The translations under genes were made by a program, and so were the position numbers. The notes under the pieces are model-generated. The model saw nothing but the letters and a program-made list of their open reading frames with translations, searched no databases and was not told the DNA's origin. DNA of 64,000 bases from an uncultured Selenomonadales bacterium. Lineage in GTDB: Bacteria; Bacillota; Negativicutes; Acidaminococcales; Acidaminococcaceae. The first letter of the stretch is position 1, and each line of letters starts with the position of its first letter. Below are positions 42,782 through 51,433 of the stretch, one piece after another. The DNA lies in contig ONEW01000004.1 in assembly GCA_900316935.1 (NCBI GenBank), positions 62,001 through 126,000 of the forward strand, read 5' to 3'.

Positions 42782-43255
42782 TCATTCAGCGTCTGCCGTG
42801 CCGCGGATGTCCCCGATGAATTTCTCAATCAGGCTCTGCAGCATCAGGACGGACCCCGTAGGAACCGCCAGCGTGCACCAGGCATAACTGATGGACAGCG
42901 TGTTGAATGAACGGTGCCAGCTTTGCGAAACCAGCTTGAATCCGTACACGACGAGGAGCAGGATGAATAAGACCATGAAGATGTCGAAAAGGATGGTCAG
43001 GGCTTTGCGCAGCCCTTTCGGAAGTTTTTGCTCGATAATGTCGATACGGATCAGATGTCTGTGGCGGATGATGACGTCGGAACCCAGAAAAGTCAGCCAG
43101 CCGAACGCCAAGAGGGACGCGTCCCCCGCCCAGTTGATGGGATGACCTGCCGTCCGCGCGATTGCAGAAATGAAGATCAATGTCGCAATCACGCACAACA
43201 AGGCGGCCGCTATGTTTTCTTCCACCCGTAAGATGACTGCCGATATTTTATGCAT
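42782..43255 (-). CDS. dctQ: TRAP transporter small membrane subunit (system 2)
   Basis: 157 aa from ATG 43255 (MHKISAVILRVEENIAA), with AAGGGA upstream; a TTG eight codons earlier is less likely. Four helices, with WAGDASLLAFGWLTFLGSDVIIRHRHLIRIDI as the DctQ core. Confidence 0.9.
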   Translation of the reverse strand: MHKISAVILRVEENIAAALLCVIATLIFISAIARTAGHPINWAGDASLLAFGWLTFLGSDVIIRHRHLIRIDIIEQKLPKGLRKALTILFDIFMVLFILLLVVYGFKLVSQSWHRSFNTLSISYAWCTLAVPTGSVLMLQSLIEKFIGDIRGTADAE

Positions 43256-43313
43256 CGTGATATCCCTTCTTGAAACCAATTCCCTGCGGATAAAAGCTGC
43301 CTATATAAGAACG

Positions 43314-43380
43314 GGATATAGCCTGCTGACAGGCTATATCCGCATTTTTGAGCCCGAAATCCCGCGCAGGTATGCGGGAT
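43314..43380 (-). repeat. Two intercistronic hairpins between dctP and dctQ (system 2)
   Basis: GGATATAGCCTG/CAGGCTATATCC (43314-43341), a perfect 12-bp stem with 4-nt loop, and ATCCCGC/GCGGGAT (43359-43380). Neither is followed by a T run on the minus strand. They may protect the dctP mRNA end and raise binding protein over membrane subunits. Confidence 0.7.
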
Positions 43381-43406
43381 GGGAGGCTATTACGCTTCCG
43401 GCCCGA

Positions 43407-44432
43407 TTATTTCGTTTTGCCGATTTCCTTGTAGAGTTCTGCACGCAGTTTGGTGTAGCCCAGTTCGTCGTAAACAGGATCCACGGATTTTTTAAAGGCA
43501 GCCAGATCGGTCGGTACGGAAACCTTCAGGCCGGCTTTGACCATCTTCTCTTCGTCGGCGTTTGCTTCCTTGATGACGTCTTTTGCGGTTTCACGGCCGA
43601 TTTCGTCTGCGGTTTCAACCAACAGCTTCTGCAGGTCGGCCGGCAAGGTGTTGAACCATTTGCTGCCGCAGATCAGGCCCTGCATCAGCTGGAAATGTTC
43701 AGTCTTGGTCATGTATTTTGCCACTTCGAAAGTCTTGGACGGATAGGCGGACGTATTCTGCACTTCACAGCCGTCGATGGCCTTGGACTGGATCCCGTTA
43801 TAGACTTCGCCCCAGGACATGGAGACCGGAGTGGCGCCCATGGCCGCTACGGACTTGGTTGTGACGGCCTGTCCGATGGTGCGGATACGCTGGCCTTTCA
43901 GGTCGGCCGGGCTGTTGATCGGTTTGTTTGTGAAGAAGCTGCGCGGACCGTCATAGTAAGCGAAGGACAATACCTTGACGCCGTGTTCCTTATCCAATTT
44001 GTCGAGCCAGCTCTTGAAGGTCTTCGTCTGCATCACTTTGTAGCACTCGTCGTAGTTGTCCGCAAAGTACCCCATCATGAGGATGGAGAAGTCCTTGACA
44101 TACTGCCCCATGCGGGAAGCATCGGTGTTGACTGCCACGTTGGCTCCCTGGATACCCTGTTCCAGCATGTCCTCGTCACTGCCCAGCTGTCCGGCCGGAT
44201 AAACCGTGACTTTCAGCCTGCCCTTGGAGCGCTTGTTCAGCTCGTCCGCCAGTTTCTGGTAGTTGCGGGTGATCAGCGCCTGTTCCGTCTGGGACGTGCC
44301 GATTTTCAGTTCGTAAACCTTGCCGTCTCCGCCGGCAGCCTTGGTGTCCTTTTTGTCACCGCCGCCACAACCGCCTGCCAGAGCAGCCATCAGACCGAGA
44401 CATGCAGCAGCCATCATCCATTTTTTTGCCAT
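43407..44432 (-). CDS. dctP: TRAP transporter substrate-binding lipoprotein (system 2)
   Basis: 341 aa from ATG 44432 (MAKKWMMAAACLGLMAAL). Lipobox LAGGC with Cys22, then GGGDKKDTKAAGG linker. DctP features: LKVTVYPAGQLGSDEDMLEQGIQGANVAVNT and KGQRIRTIGQAVTTKSVAAMGATPVSMSWGEVYNGIQSKAIDGCE (about residues 160-205). First gene of the operon dctP-dctQ-dctM-cupin-gntR-uxuA-uxuB. Confidence 0.94.
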   Translation of the reverse strand: MAKKWMMAAACLGLMAALAGGCGGGDKKDTKAAGGDGKVYELKIGTSQTEQALITRNYQKLADELNKRSKGRLKVTVYPAGQLGSDEDMLEQGIQGANVAVNTDASRMGQYVKDFSILMMGYFADNYDECYKVMQTKTFKSWLDKLDKEHGVKVLSFAYYDGPRSFFTNKPINSPADLKGQRIRTIGQAVTTKSVAAMGATPVSMSWGEVYNGIQSKAIDGCEVQNTSAYPSKTFEVAKYMTKTEHFQLMQGLICGSKWFNTLPADLQKLLVETADEIGRETAKDVIKEANADEEKMVKAGLKVSVPTDLAAFKKSVDPVYDELGYTKLRAELYKEIGKTK

Positions 44433-44536
44433 TTCCTTCACACTCCTGTTTTCAATTTGCGGATAGGGAAAACACTCTTCCTGCCGCATCCGGCAGACTT
44501 TTCGTAAGAACCTCCGCAACGTTCTTTGTTGCTAAT

Positions 44537-44565
44537 ATATTAAACTAATATATTAGTTTAGACAA
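44537..44565 (-). promoter_or_regulatory. Promoter with 20-bp palindromic operator upstream of TRAP-2 dctP
   Basis: On the minus strand TTGTCT (44565-44560), 17 bp, TAATAT (44542-44537). A perfect 20-bp palindrome TAAACTAATATATTAGTTTA (44541-44560) fills the whole spacer, the classic place for a repressor. Part of it (CTAATATATTA) recurs directly at 44532-44542. Confidence 0.65.
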
Positions 44566-44719
44566 GACTTAAACTTAATTTAATTCAGAATAGTTCATCT
44601 TGTAAAAGTGCAGTTTCTGTTTCATAATGAAATGAGCAATGGCCTTTTAAAGAGCAAGATGCAAATAAATCGGACCGTACTGCAAAAAGCACTTATAATT
44701 GCCATGAAAATGACACATA

Positions 44720-44748
44720 TTGCAAGTATATTAAGTTTACAGTAGATA
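44720..44748 (+). promoter_or_regulatory. Promoter of the small secreted peptide gene
   Basis: TTGCAA (44720-44725) and TAGATA (44743-44748) with a 17-bp spacer, in a strongly AT-rich region unlike the rest of the window, followed by AAAGGAGG. Confidence 0.55.
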
Positions 44749-44775
44749 TTTTGTATTTTAAAGGAGGTAATCCCC

Positions 44776-44982
44776 ATGAAAAAGTTATTGGCATTGATTG
44801 CAGCAGCCGTTATGGCTGTCGGCTTCTCCGCAGCTGCCTCTGCAAGTGAAATTCCCGGCGATCATCCGGCTGTCGTAAAGAGCCAGGACCAGGTCGTGAC
44901 TTCCACGGAAGAATCCGACGCTTCCGTACAGTCACAGGGCCAGGCCTACAACGACAAATACGAAGCGGAACATGCAAAGTAA
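44776..44982 (+). CDS. Small secreted/periplasmic peptide, unknown
   Basis: 68 aa. A typical signal peptide MKKLLALIAAAVMAVGFSAAASAS (cleavage about residue 22-24) is followed by a 44-residue acidic, Ser/Gln-rich mature part EIPGDHPAVVKSQDQVVTST... ending YNDKYEAEHAK, with no Cys and no membrane segment. It has a near-perfect ribosome binding site AAAGGAGGTAAT, its own promoter and its own terminator, so it is a free-standing gene. No family recognised; possibly an envelope stress or surface peptide. Confidence 0.7.
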   Translation: MKKLLALIAAAVMAVGFSAAASASEIPGDHPAVVKSQDQVVTSTEESDASVQSQGQAYNDKYEAEHAK

Positions 44983-44996
44983 GCAAGTCTCCATCA

Positions 44997-45026
44997 AAAC
45001 CGGAAGCCACGCTTCCGGTTTTTTGT
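44997..45026 (+). terminator. Terminator after the small secreted peptide gene
   Basis: AAAACCGGAAGC/GCTTCCGGTTTT, 12 bp with 3-nt loop, followed by TTGTTC. Confidence 0.88.
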
Positions 45027-45061
45027 TCTCCCCTCCGTCTGCGCCCGCAGGCCCGGCATAC

Positions 45062-45102
45062 AAAAACCTCATGCCGGCAAAATATATGTCGTCATGAGGC
45101 TT
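45062..45102 (-). terminator. Terminator after glmS
   Basis: On the minus strand GCCTCATG/CATGAGG closes a hairpin around 45102-45067 and is followed by TTTTTG. It lies about 35 nt after the glmS stop. Confidence 0.65.
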
Positions 45103-45133
45103 CCTTATCATGTTGATGTCGTTTTTCCGACCC

Positions 45134-46963
45134 TTATTCGACCGTCACGGACTTAGCCAGGTTTCTGGGTTTGTCGACGTCGCAGCCGCGCGTCAGGGCT
45201 GCGTAGTAGGCCAGCAGCTGCAGCGGCAGTACGGCAAGGATCGGAGCCAGGAACTTGTCCGTCTTGGGAATGTAGATGACGTGGTCCGCCACCTTGTCGA
45301 TTTCCCGATCCCCTTCCTGGGCGATGGCGATGACCGTCGCCTCACGGGCCTTGACCTCCTTCAGGTTGCTGATGGTCTTGGGATAGACATCGGCCTGGGT
45401 GGCGAGGACGATGACGGGAATGCCTTCCACAATCAGGGCCAGGGTACCGTGTTTCAATTCGCCGGCCGCATAGGCCTCGGCGTGGATGTAGGAAATCTCC
45501 TTCAGTTTCAGGGCGCCTTCCAGGGCTACGCAGTAATCCAGACTGCGCCCCAGGAAGAAGGCATCTTCGCAGGACCCGTAACGTTTGGCGAAGACCTTGA
45601 TCTGTTCCGTATCTTCCAACATGGCATGAATCTGCTCCGGGATTTCCCGCATGTCGTGCGTCAGGGTCCGTGCCAGTTCATCGGAGAGCCGGCCGCGCAG
45701 ACGGCCGACATAGATGCCCAGCATGAGCATGACGATGAGCTGCGTCGTATAGGCTTTAGTGGAGGCTACAGCGATTTCCGGGCCGGCATAAGTGTAAATC
45801 ACCTGGTCGGATTCGCGGGCGATGGAGGACCCGACGACGTTGGTCACGGCCAGCGTGCGGGCGCCCAGGCGTTTCGCCTCGCGCAGGGCGGCCAGGGTGT
45901 CGCTCGTTTCGCCGGACTGGCTGATGACGATCATCAGGCAGCTGGAATCAATCAGCGGGTCGCGATAGCGGAATTCGCTGGCAATGTCCGTTTCCACGGG
46001 GATGCGGGCAAACTTTTCCAGGTAATACTTGCCTACGAGGCCGGCATGATACGCCGTGCCGCAGGCGACGATGAAGATCTTCCTGATACCGCGCAGGTCG
46101 GCCTTCGTCCAGTTCAGCTCCGGGAAAGTGATTTCCCCGTCTTCCTTACCCAGACGGCCGCGCATGGTTTCACGGACAGCCTTCGGCTGTTCGTAGATCT
46201 CCTTCAGCATGAAATGCGCGAAGCCGCCCTTTTCGGCCGCTTCCGCATTCCAGGTGACATTGTAGACCTTCTTGTTGATGGGGTTCCCGTCCAGGTCCTC
46301 GACCTTGACGGAATCCTTCGTGACGATGGCGATTTCACCGTCACTCATGATGTACGTGCGGCGCGTATGCCGGATGATGGCCGGAATATCGGAGGCGATG
46401 AAGTTTTCTCCGTCGCCGAGGCCGATGACCAGCGGATTATCCTTCTTGGTGCAGATCAGTTTGTCCGGTTCGTCGGCACACATGAACACCAGCGAATAGG
46501 AGCCGTCGATCTGGCGCAGGACCTTCTTGACAGTACTCAGGAAATCGCCGTCGTATTGATCCGCCATCAGGTGTGCCACGATTTCCGTATCCGTGTCAGA
46601 CGCGAACTTGTGGCCCTTCTTGACCAGGTACTCCTTTAATTCCAGATAGTTTTCAATGATGCCGTTGTGGACGATGACGAACTTGCCCGACTCGTCCGCA
46701 TGGGGATGGGCGTTGCGGTCCGACGGTCTGCCGTGGGTCGCCCAACGGGTATGCCCGATGCCGACCGTACCCCGGGGCTCCTGTCCCTGAATCTTGATGC
46801 GCAGGGACTGCAGACGGCCCACGCATTTGTCGATGTTGATCTTCTGGCCGTCAAAAACGGCGATGCCGGCGGAATCATATCCGCGGTATTCCAATTTGCT
46901 CATCCCGTCGAGCAGGATAGGGCAAGCCTGTTTCGTACCAATATAACCTACAATACCACACAT
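45134..46963 (-). CDS. glmS: Glutamine--fructose-6-phosphate aminotransferase
   Basis: 609 aa, full length. Processed Met exposes Cys1 (MCGIVGYIG) for the N-terminal glutaminase domain (to about 240); two SIS domains follow (ACGTAYHAGLVGKYYLE about 304; SQSGETSDTLAALR about 352), with the C-terminus AYYAALTRGCDVDKPRNLAKSVTVE. It makes glucosamine-6-phosphate for cell-wall precursors. Its leader carries a glmS ribozyme. Confidence 0.98.
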   Translation of the reverse strand: MCGIVGYIGTKQACPILLDGMSKLEYRGYDSAGIAVFDGQKINIDKCVGRLQSLRIKIQGQEPRGTVGIGHTRWATHGRPSDRNAHPHADESGKFVIVHNGIIENYLELKEYLVKKGHKFASDTDTEIVAHLMADQYDGDFLSTVKKVLRQIDGSYSLVFMCADEPDKLICTKKDNPLVIGLGDGENFIASDIPAIIRHTRRTYIMSDGEIAIVTKDSVKVEDLDGNPINKKVYNVTWNAEAAEKGGFAHFMLKEIYEQPKAVRETMRGRLGKEDGEITFPELNWTKADLRGIRKIFIVACGTAYHAGLVGKYYLEKFARIPVETDIASEFRYRDPLIDSSCLMIVISQSGETSDTLAALREAKRLGARTLAVTNVVGSSIARESDQVIYTYAGPEIAVASTKAYTTQLIVMLMLGIYVGRLRGRLSDELARTLTHDMREIPEQIHAMLEDTEQIKVFAKRYGSCEDAFFLGRSLDYCVALEGALKLKEISYIHAEAYAAGELKHGTLALIVEGIPVIVLATQADVYPKTISNLKEVKAREATVIAIAQEGDREIDKVADHVIYIPKTDKFLAPILAVLPLQLLAYYAALTRGCDVDKPRNLAKSVTVE

Positions 46964-47034
46964 AGTGGACCTCCTGTAAAAACACTGATGCTGACAGGGT
47001 CCGGCAATCCGGATCCGTTCCGTACCAGGTTCCG

Positions 47035-47215
47035 CCTGTCCGAAGTTTTCCCTCCGGCATCACTGCCGGGCTTTGTGATCGGACTTATGGCCTGCGGCCG
47101 GCCAGGAGACACCCGCTGACTGATCGATAAGTCTCCGCCTCGTCTGCCCCTGCGCATCCCGCGTTCCGCCCGTGGCGGCACCTGTTCTGCAGCAGTGGCA
47201 CTTGCGCTCCTCTAT
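47035..47215 (-). ncRNA. glmS ribozyme
   Basis: On the minus strand, starting at the cleavage A/GCGC (47208/47207): GCGCAAGTGCC, then GGGCAGACGAGGCGGAG, TTATCGA and GTCAGCGGGTGTCTCC, which match the conserved core of glmS ribozymes (GCGCC..., GACGAGG, UAUCGA, CGGCGGAUG...CUCC), followed by P3/P4-like pairings. It lies directly before glmS. Glucosamine-6-phosphate would trigger self-cleavage and mRNA decay. Confidence 0.9.
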
Positions 47216-47246
47216 GCTGTTTTGACGATCCTCCCTTACATAAAGT

Positions 47247-47282
47247 GATACCGTGCAGGCCCGGTACAACCCACACGGTATC
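47247..47282 (-). repeat. Hairpin between glmM and the glmS ribozyme
   Basis: GATACCGTG/CACGGTATC, a perfect 9-bp stem with an 18-nt loop, 25-40 nt before the ribozyme on the glmS transcript. There is no T run after it. Confidence 0.6.
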
Positions 47283-47358
47283 CAGCTTACCTTATTTTAC
47301 TACATACATGCCGATTGGTCAAATGACCGGCCCCGGCGGGACCCGGTGCGGCCGGCGT

Positions 47359-48699
47359 TCACGCGAGTTCCGCACGGACGACCTTGGCGATGGCTTCGGC
47401 AATGGTTTCCAGTACCAACTGGTTGGGTCCTTCGGCCATGATGCGGATAAGCGGTTCCGTGCCGGAAGCACGGACCAGGATCTGACCGTTGTCACCCATC
47501 TCTTCCGTATATTTCTTCACGACGGCCTTGATGGCTTCGTTCTCTTCCCAGCCGTTTTTGTCCTTGACGCGGACATTGACGAGGGTCTGGGGGTAGCGCG
47601 TCATGAGTTTCGCCATTTCGGAAAGGCGTTGGTTGTTGCGCACCATGGTGCACAGCAGCTGTACCGCCGTCAGGATGCCGTCACCGGTCTTGGCGAACTC
47701 GGAGAAGATGATGTGACCCGACTGTTCGCCGCCCAGGCCGTACCCGTGTTTCAGCATCTCTTCCAGCACGTAGCGGTCACCGACCTTGGTCTTGCAGGTC
47801 CGGCCGCCGATTTCATGGAAGGCTTTGTGCAGGCCGATGTTGCTCATGACCGTGACGACGAGCATGTTGTCCTTCAGTTTTTTGCGGCGCATGAGTTCCT
47901 GGCCCAGGATCATCATGATCTGGTCGCCGTCCAGGTCCTGGCCTTTCTCATCGACGGCCAGGCAGCGGTCGGCATCCCCGTCGTTGGCGATGCCTGCGTT
48001 GGCCCCGTATTCGATGACCTTCATGCGCAAGGCATCGAGGTGCGTGGACCCGCAGCCGTTGTTGATGTTGATACCGTTCGGCTCATTGAAGACAGGGATG
48101 ACCTCGGCCCCCAGCAGGCGCAGGATGGTCGGGGCCACCCGGCTGTTGGCGCCGTTGGCGCAGTCTATGACGACCTTCAGGCCGTTCAACTTGCACGGTG
48201 CCGTGCTCAGGATATGGCGGATATACATTTCCTCCAGTCCCGTTTCCCGCACAATGCGGCCCAGGGAAGAACCGCTCGGTGCCTGCGCATAGTCGATGGG
48301 TTTGCGGACGATGGCTTCAATCTCATCTTCCACCATGTCGGGCAGCTTGTAGCCGTTGTGGGCAAAGAACTTGATCCCGTTGTCCTCAAAGGGATTGTGC
48401 GACGCAGAAATGACGACGCCGGCGTTCGCATGAACCTGTTCCGTCAGATAGGAGACGGCCGGTGTGCAGATGACGCCAAGCATGTGGGCGTCACCGCCGG
48501 CGCTGCAGACACCTGCCGCCAGGGCATACGCCAGCATGTCGCCCGACAGGCGCGTGTCCTGTCCGATGATGATCTTCGGTCTGGCGACCTCACGGCCGAA
48601 ATACTGGGCAGCCGCACGCCCCAGTTTATAAGCCAGTTCCGGCGTCAATTCCGTGTTTGCCGTGCCACGAACGCCGTCCGTTCCGAATAAACGAGCCAT
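47359..48699 (-). CDS. glmM: Phosphoglucosamine mutase
   Basis: 446 aa. MARLFGTDGVRGTAN start, phosphoserine loop VISASHNPFEDNGIKFF (about residue 100), metal loop DGDADRCLAVDEKG (about 240), sugar loop GGEQSGHIIF (about 323) and C-terminal VRASGTEPLIRIM. It interconverts glucosamine-6-P and glucosamine-1-P, the step after GlmS. The cdaA-cdaR genes that often accompany it lie 9 kb away here. Confidence 0.98.
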   Translation of the reverse strand: MARLFGTDGVRGTANTELTPELAYKLGRAAAQYFGREVARPKIIIGQDTRLSGDMLAYALAAGVCSAGGDAHMLGVICTPAVSYLTEQVHANAGVVISASHNPFEDNGIKFFAHNGYKLPDMVEDEIEAIVRKPIDYAQAPSGSSLGRIVRETGLEEMYIRHILSTAPCKLNGLKVVIDCANGANSRVAPTILRLLGAEVIPVFNEPNGININNGCGSTHLDALRMKVIEYGANAGIANDGDADRCLAVDEKGQDLDGDQIMMILGQELMRRKKLKDNMLVVTVMSNIGLHKAFHEIGGRTCKTKVGDRYVLEEMLKHGYGLGGEQSGHIIFSEFAKTGDGILTAVQLLCTMVRNNQRLSEMAKLMTRYPQTLVNVRVKDKNGWEENEAIKAVVKKYTEEMGDNGQILVRASGTEPLIRIMAEGPNQLVLETIAEAIAKVVRAELA

Positions 48700-48826
48700 T
48701 TGCTTCCTCCTGAATATTACATCTGATACTGAATCGCAATAATTATACCCTCTGCGGGCATTGAATGCAAGTGGACGGCATGTTACGCAGGTATCAGCAG
48801 GTCCCCCGTAAGACCTCCTCCGTCTG

Positions 48827-50086
48827 TCAAAAAATCACCCCGAACGTAATGACCCCGTCTTTGTATTCCACCTGAATCCTGCCTCCCAGGAGCCGGGCCG
48901 CGTCCTCTGCCATGGAAAGGCCGATGCCGTAGCCGGCTTTTCGGCTGTTGTGGCTTTCATCGCCCCGGTAGAACCGTTCGAAAAAGTGGGTATAATCCGC
49001 CCCGGCCCCGTTTTTGTAATCATTGGAGACAAAGGCCCGGAACCCCTTCTGCCCGCGGGCTTCCAGATGCGCCCGGATGGTCCCGCCGTCATCGCAGTAC
49101 TTGGCGGCATTGTCCATCAGGATGGTGAAGATTTCATACAGGTATTTGGAATCCGTTTCTTCCAGGATATCCGGCTGGATTTCCGTGACCAGCTGTTTCT
49201 TTTCCCCTTCCACCACCGGTGCAAAGGACCGGACCACTTCTGCAAAGGTGTGGCTGACGTCCACCGTTTCCCTTTCCAGCTCCCGCTGATCCTTTTCCCC
49301 TATCTTGGCCAGCATGATCAGCTCATTGATCAGCCTGGTCACCCGTTTTACCTGGAACAGGATGTTGTCCGTCCACTGGCTTTTCCCGCTGATCAGCTCC
49401 AGCGCTTCCGCATTGGCGGAAATAATGGCAATGGGGGTCTTCAATTCGTGACCCGCATTGGTGATGAACCGTTTCTGACTGGCCACATTCTCCACAAAGG
49501 GACGGATGGCATAATTGCTCAGGAACATCAGGACCAGCATATACAGCAGCACACAGACCAGCCCGAACCGGACGGAATAACGCATAAAGCCCTCCACGGC
49601 CCCCACGTCCCGGGTGCAGTCCATGACCACCACCAGCTTGCCCCCGCCGGCCCGGTCCGTTACACTGAAGCAGTAGCTGGCCCGGTTGTTCTTGAACAGG
49701 CCCCGGGTCTGGGAGCCATCTGCCAGGGACCGGGCAATTTCCTGGGCCTGGCGTTCGTCAAAGGCGGCAATGTTGGACAGGTTCAGACGGCTGACTTTGT
49801 TACCGTTATCCAGGACGGCACTGAAATACCGGGTCTGATGGGCGAATTCCGGAGTATCATTGTACCATTCCGGATCACCGAGCCAGCTTTCCGTACTGGT
49901 TCCCGGATGATGGGAAGGCATGATTCCATCGTTCTGGACAATGGCCGACAGCAGGGTGTTCACTTCCGCCCGCATTTTCATATAGGTAATGCCGTTAATC
50001 AGGCCCAACGCTCCAGCCAGGATCAGGATCACGGCCGCAAAGGCCAGGATCAGGAATTTTCGGCGCAGCCGATGAATCATATCCAT
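48827..50086 (-). CDS. Sensor histidine kinase
   Basis: 419 aa. An N-terminal helix (about 12-32), an extracytoplasmic loop of about 130 residues, a second helix (about 165-190), then HisKA with KRFITNAGHELKTPIAI (phospho-His at about 213). The HATPase_c domain follows, with DNAAKYC (N box, about 325) and GYGIGLSMAED (G box, about 384); the protein ends soon after. No HAMP domain is obvious. Overlaps the response-regulator stop by up to 10 nt (ATG at 50086 or 50080). Stimulus unknown. Confidence 0.92.
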   Translation of the reverse strand: MDMIHRLRRKFLILAFAAVILILAGALGLINGITYMKMRAEVNTLLSAIVQNDGIMPSHHPGTSTESWLGDPEWYNDTPEFAHQTRYFSAVLDNGNKVSRLNLSNIAAFDERQAQEIARSLADGSQTRGLFKNNRASYCFSVTDRAGGGKLVVVMDCTRDVGAVEGFMRYSVRFGLVCVLLYMLVLMFLSNYAIRPFVENVASQKRFITNAGHELKTPIAIISANAEALELISGKSQWTDNILFQVKRVTRLINELIMLAKIGEKDQRELERETVDVSHTFAEVVRSFAPVVEGEKKQLVTEIQPDILEETDSKYLYEIFTILMDNAAKYCDDGGTIRAHLEARGQKGFRAFVSNDYKNGAGADYTHFFERFYRGDESHNSRKAGYGIGLSMAEDAARLLGGRIQVEYKDGVITFGVIF

Positions 50087-50778
50087 GGCGGATTCCTCTT
50101 AACTGCCATAGCCGGTGCCTGGAGGACAAACGCCCCGTCCCGGCGTCCGTCGATGGTCAGGTTGCCCCCGATGGCTTTCAGCTTTTCCCGCAGGTAGGAT
50201 ACGTAGATCCACACAATACCCCGGTCTTCCTGCTGTTCATCCTGCCAGATCCGGTCGAAGAGCATCTTGGTTTCGCAGGGTTTGCCGGGATGCTGCATGA
50301 AATACTTCATCAGCTGGATTTCCTTGGGGGACAGCCGTACGCTGCTCTTGCTGGACAACTCTCCTTCTGCACAGTTCAGGGTTACGGTACCGGCCTGGAG
50401 GGTATCCCGGTTGAATTCCTCCTGCCGCCGGGTCAGGCTCCGGATCCGGGCCAGCATCTCCCCCATGGCAAAGGGTTTCGTGAGGTAGTCGTCGGCTCCG
50501 GCATCGAGCCCGGTAATCCGGTCGTCCACTTCCGCCTTGGCCGTGAGCATGATTGCCGGCGTCCGGTCCCCTTCCTTCCGCAGTTCCGTCAGGGCAGCGA
50601 TTCCGTCCTTCACCGGCATCATAATATCAAAAATCATGGCATCATAGACATTCCGGCGGGCCTGGTCCACGGCAGCCTGTCCGTCGTACACCGCATCCAC
50701 TTCATAGCCGGAATGTTCCAGCACGGCGCACAGTGCCATGGACATGGCTTTTTCATCTTCTGCAAGTAAAATCTTCAT
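50077..50778 (-). CDS. OmpR-family response regulator
   Basis: 233 aa from ATG 50778 (MKILLAEDEKAMSMAL). The receiver domain has acidic pocket EDE and phospho-Asp in YDAMIFDIMMPVKDG (about residue 51), Lys in YLTKPF (about 102). A C-terminal winged helix follows (LSPKEIQLMKYFMQHPGKPCETKMLFDRIW). Begins inside the end of the alarmone synthetase gene (26-nt overlap) and is followed by its kinase. Confidence 0.94.
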   Translation of the reverse strand: MKILLAEDEKAMSMALCAVLEHSGYEVDAVYDGQAAVDQARRNVYDAMIFDIMMPVKDGIAALTELRKEGDRTPAIMLTAKAEVDDRITGLDAGADDYLTKPFAMGEMLARIRSLTRRQEEFNRDTLQAGTVTLNCAEGELSSKSSVRLSPKEIQLMKYFMQHPGKPCETKMLFDRIWQDEQQEDRGIVWIYVSYLREKLKAIGGNLTIDGRRDGAFVLQAPAMAVKRNPPWI

Positions 50779-51433
50779 GGGTTCCTGACTCCTTTCCCGG
50801 GTCAACCGTTCCGCTTTCCCGGATCAGTTTCCGGATGGTTTCCATGGACAAATCGCAGGCTGCCAGTTCGTCGGCGCACCGCTTCAGTTCCTGTCCGATC
50901 AGTTCCGGATTCCGGATGTTCCGTTTGTACTTCAGTTCGTGTTCCAGGCTGGCCCAGGAATCCATGGCGATAGTCCGGAGCTGGACCTCGGCATAGAAGA
51001 TCCCCGGGTCGTTCCCCTCCACATCGGGGAAGGGTTCCTCCAGCCGGAGGATCAGGTGGTAGGACCGATAGCCGTTGGGTTTGACATTGCGGACATAGTC
51101 TTTTTCCTGGATGACGGTGCAACCGGGGATGGCCCGGAGCAGCCGGAGATTCCGGTCGATGTCGCTGAGAAAGCGGCAGACGATCCGCAGGCCGATGGCA
51201 TCGCGGATGGCATGGAGGGCCGAGCGGGCATTGAACGGAAGCCCCTTCCTCCGGCATTTCTCCTTCATGCTGGCAGTACCCTTGATTCGGTAAAGCAGAT
51301 GCTCGTAAGCATTTTCTCCGTGGGTTTCCATTTCTTTCCGGTTGTAGGCCTGGATATGCCGGACCAGCTGATCCCGGACCTTTTCCAGCACCGGCCGCCA
51401 GTCTTCATAGCGGCTGTCCCTAGGTTGGTTCAA
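50753..51433 (-). CDS. Small alarmone synthetase (RelA/SpoT synthetase domain, RelQ-like)
   Basis: 226 aa if read from TTG 51433 (LNQPRDSRYEDWRPVLEKV), which has AAAGGAGG 7 nt upstream; no ATG fits. Synthetase motifs: YRIKGTASMKEKCRRKG (about residue 47), RDAIGLRIVCRF (about 78), DYVRNVKPNGYRSYHLILRLEEP (about 110) and AEVQLRTIAMDSWASLEHELKYK (about 146). No HD hydrolase, TGS or ACT domain, so it is a stand-alone (p)ppGpp synthetase. First gene of an operon with an OmpR-type two-component system. Confidence 0.92.
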   Translation of the reverse strand: MNQPRDSRYEDWRPVLEKVRDQLVRHIQAYNRKEMETHGENAYEHLLYRIKGTASMKEKCRRKGLPFNARSALHAIRDAIGLRIVCRFLSDIDRNLRLLRAIPGCTVIQEKDYVRNVKPNGYRSYHLILRLEEPFPDVEGNDPGIFYAEVQLRTIAMDSWASLEHELKYKRNIRNPELIGQELKRCADELAACDLSMETIRKLIRESGTVDPGKESGTHEDFTCRR

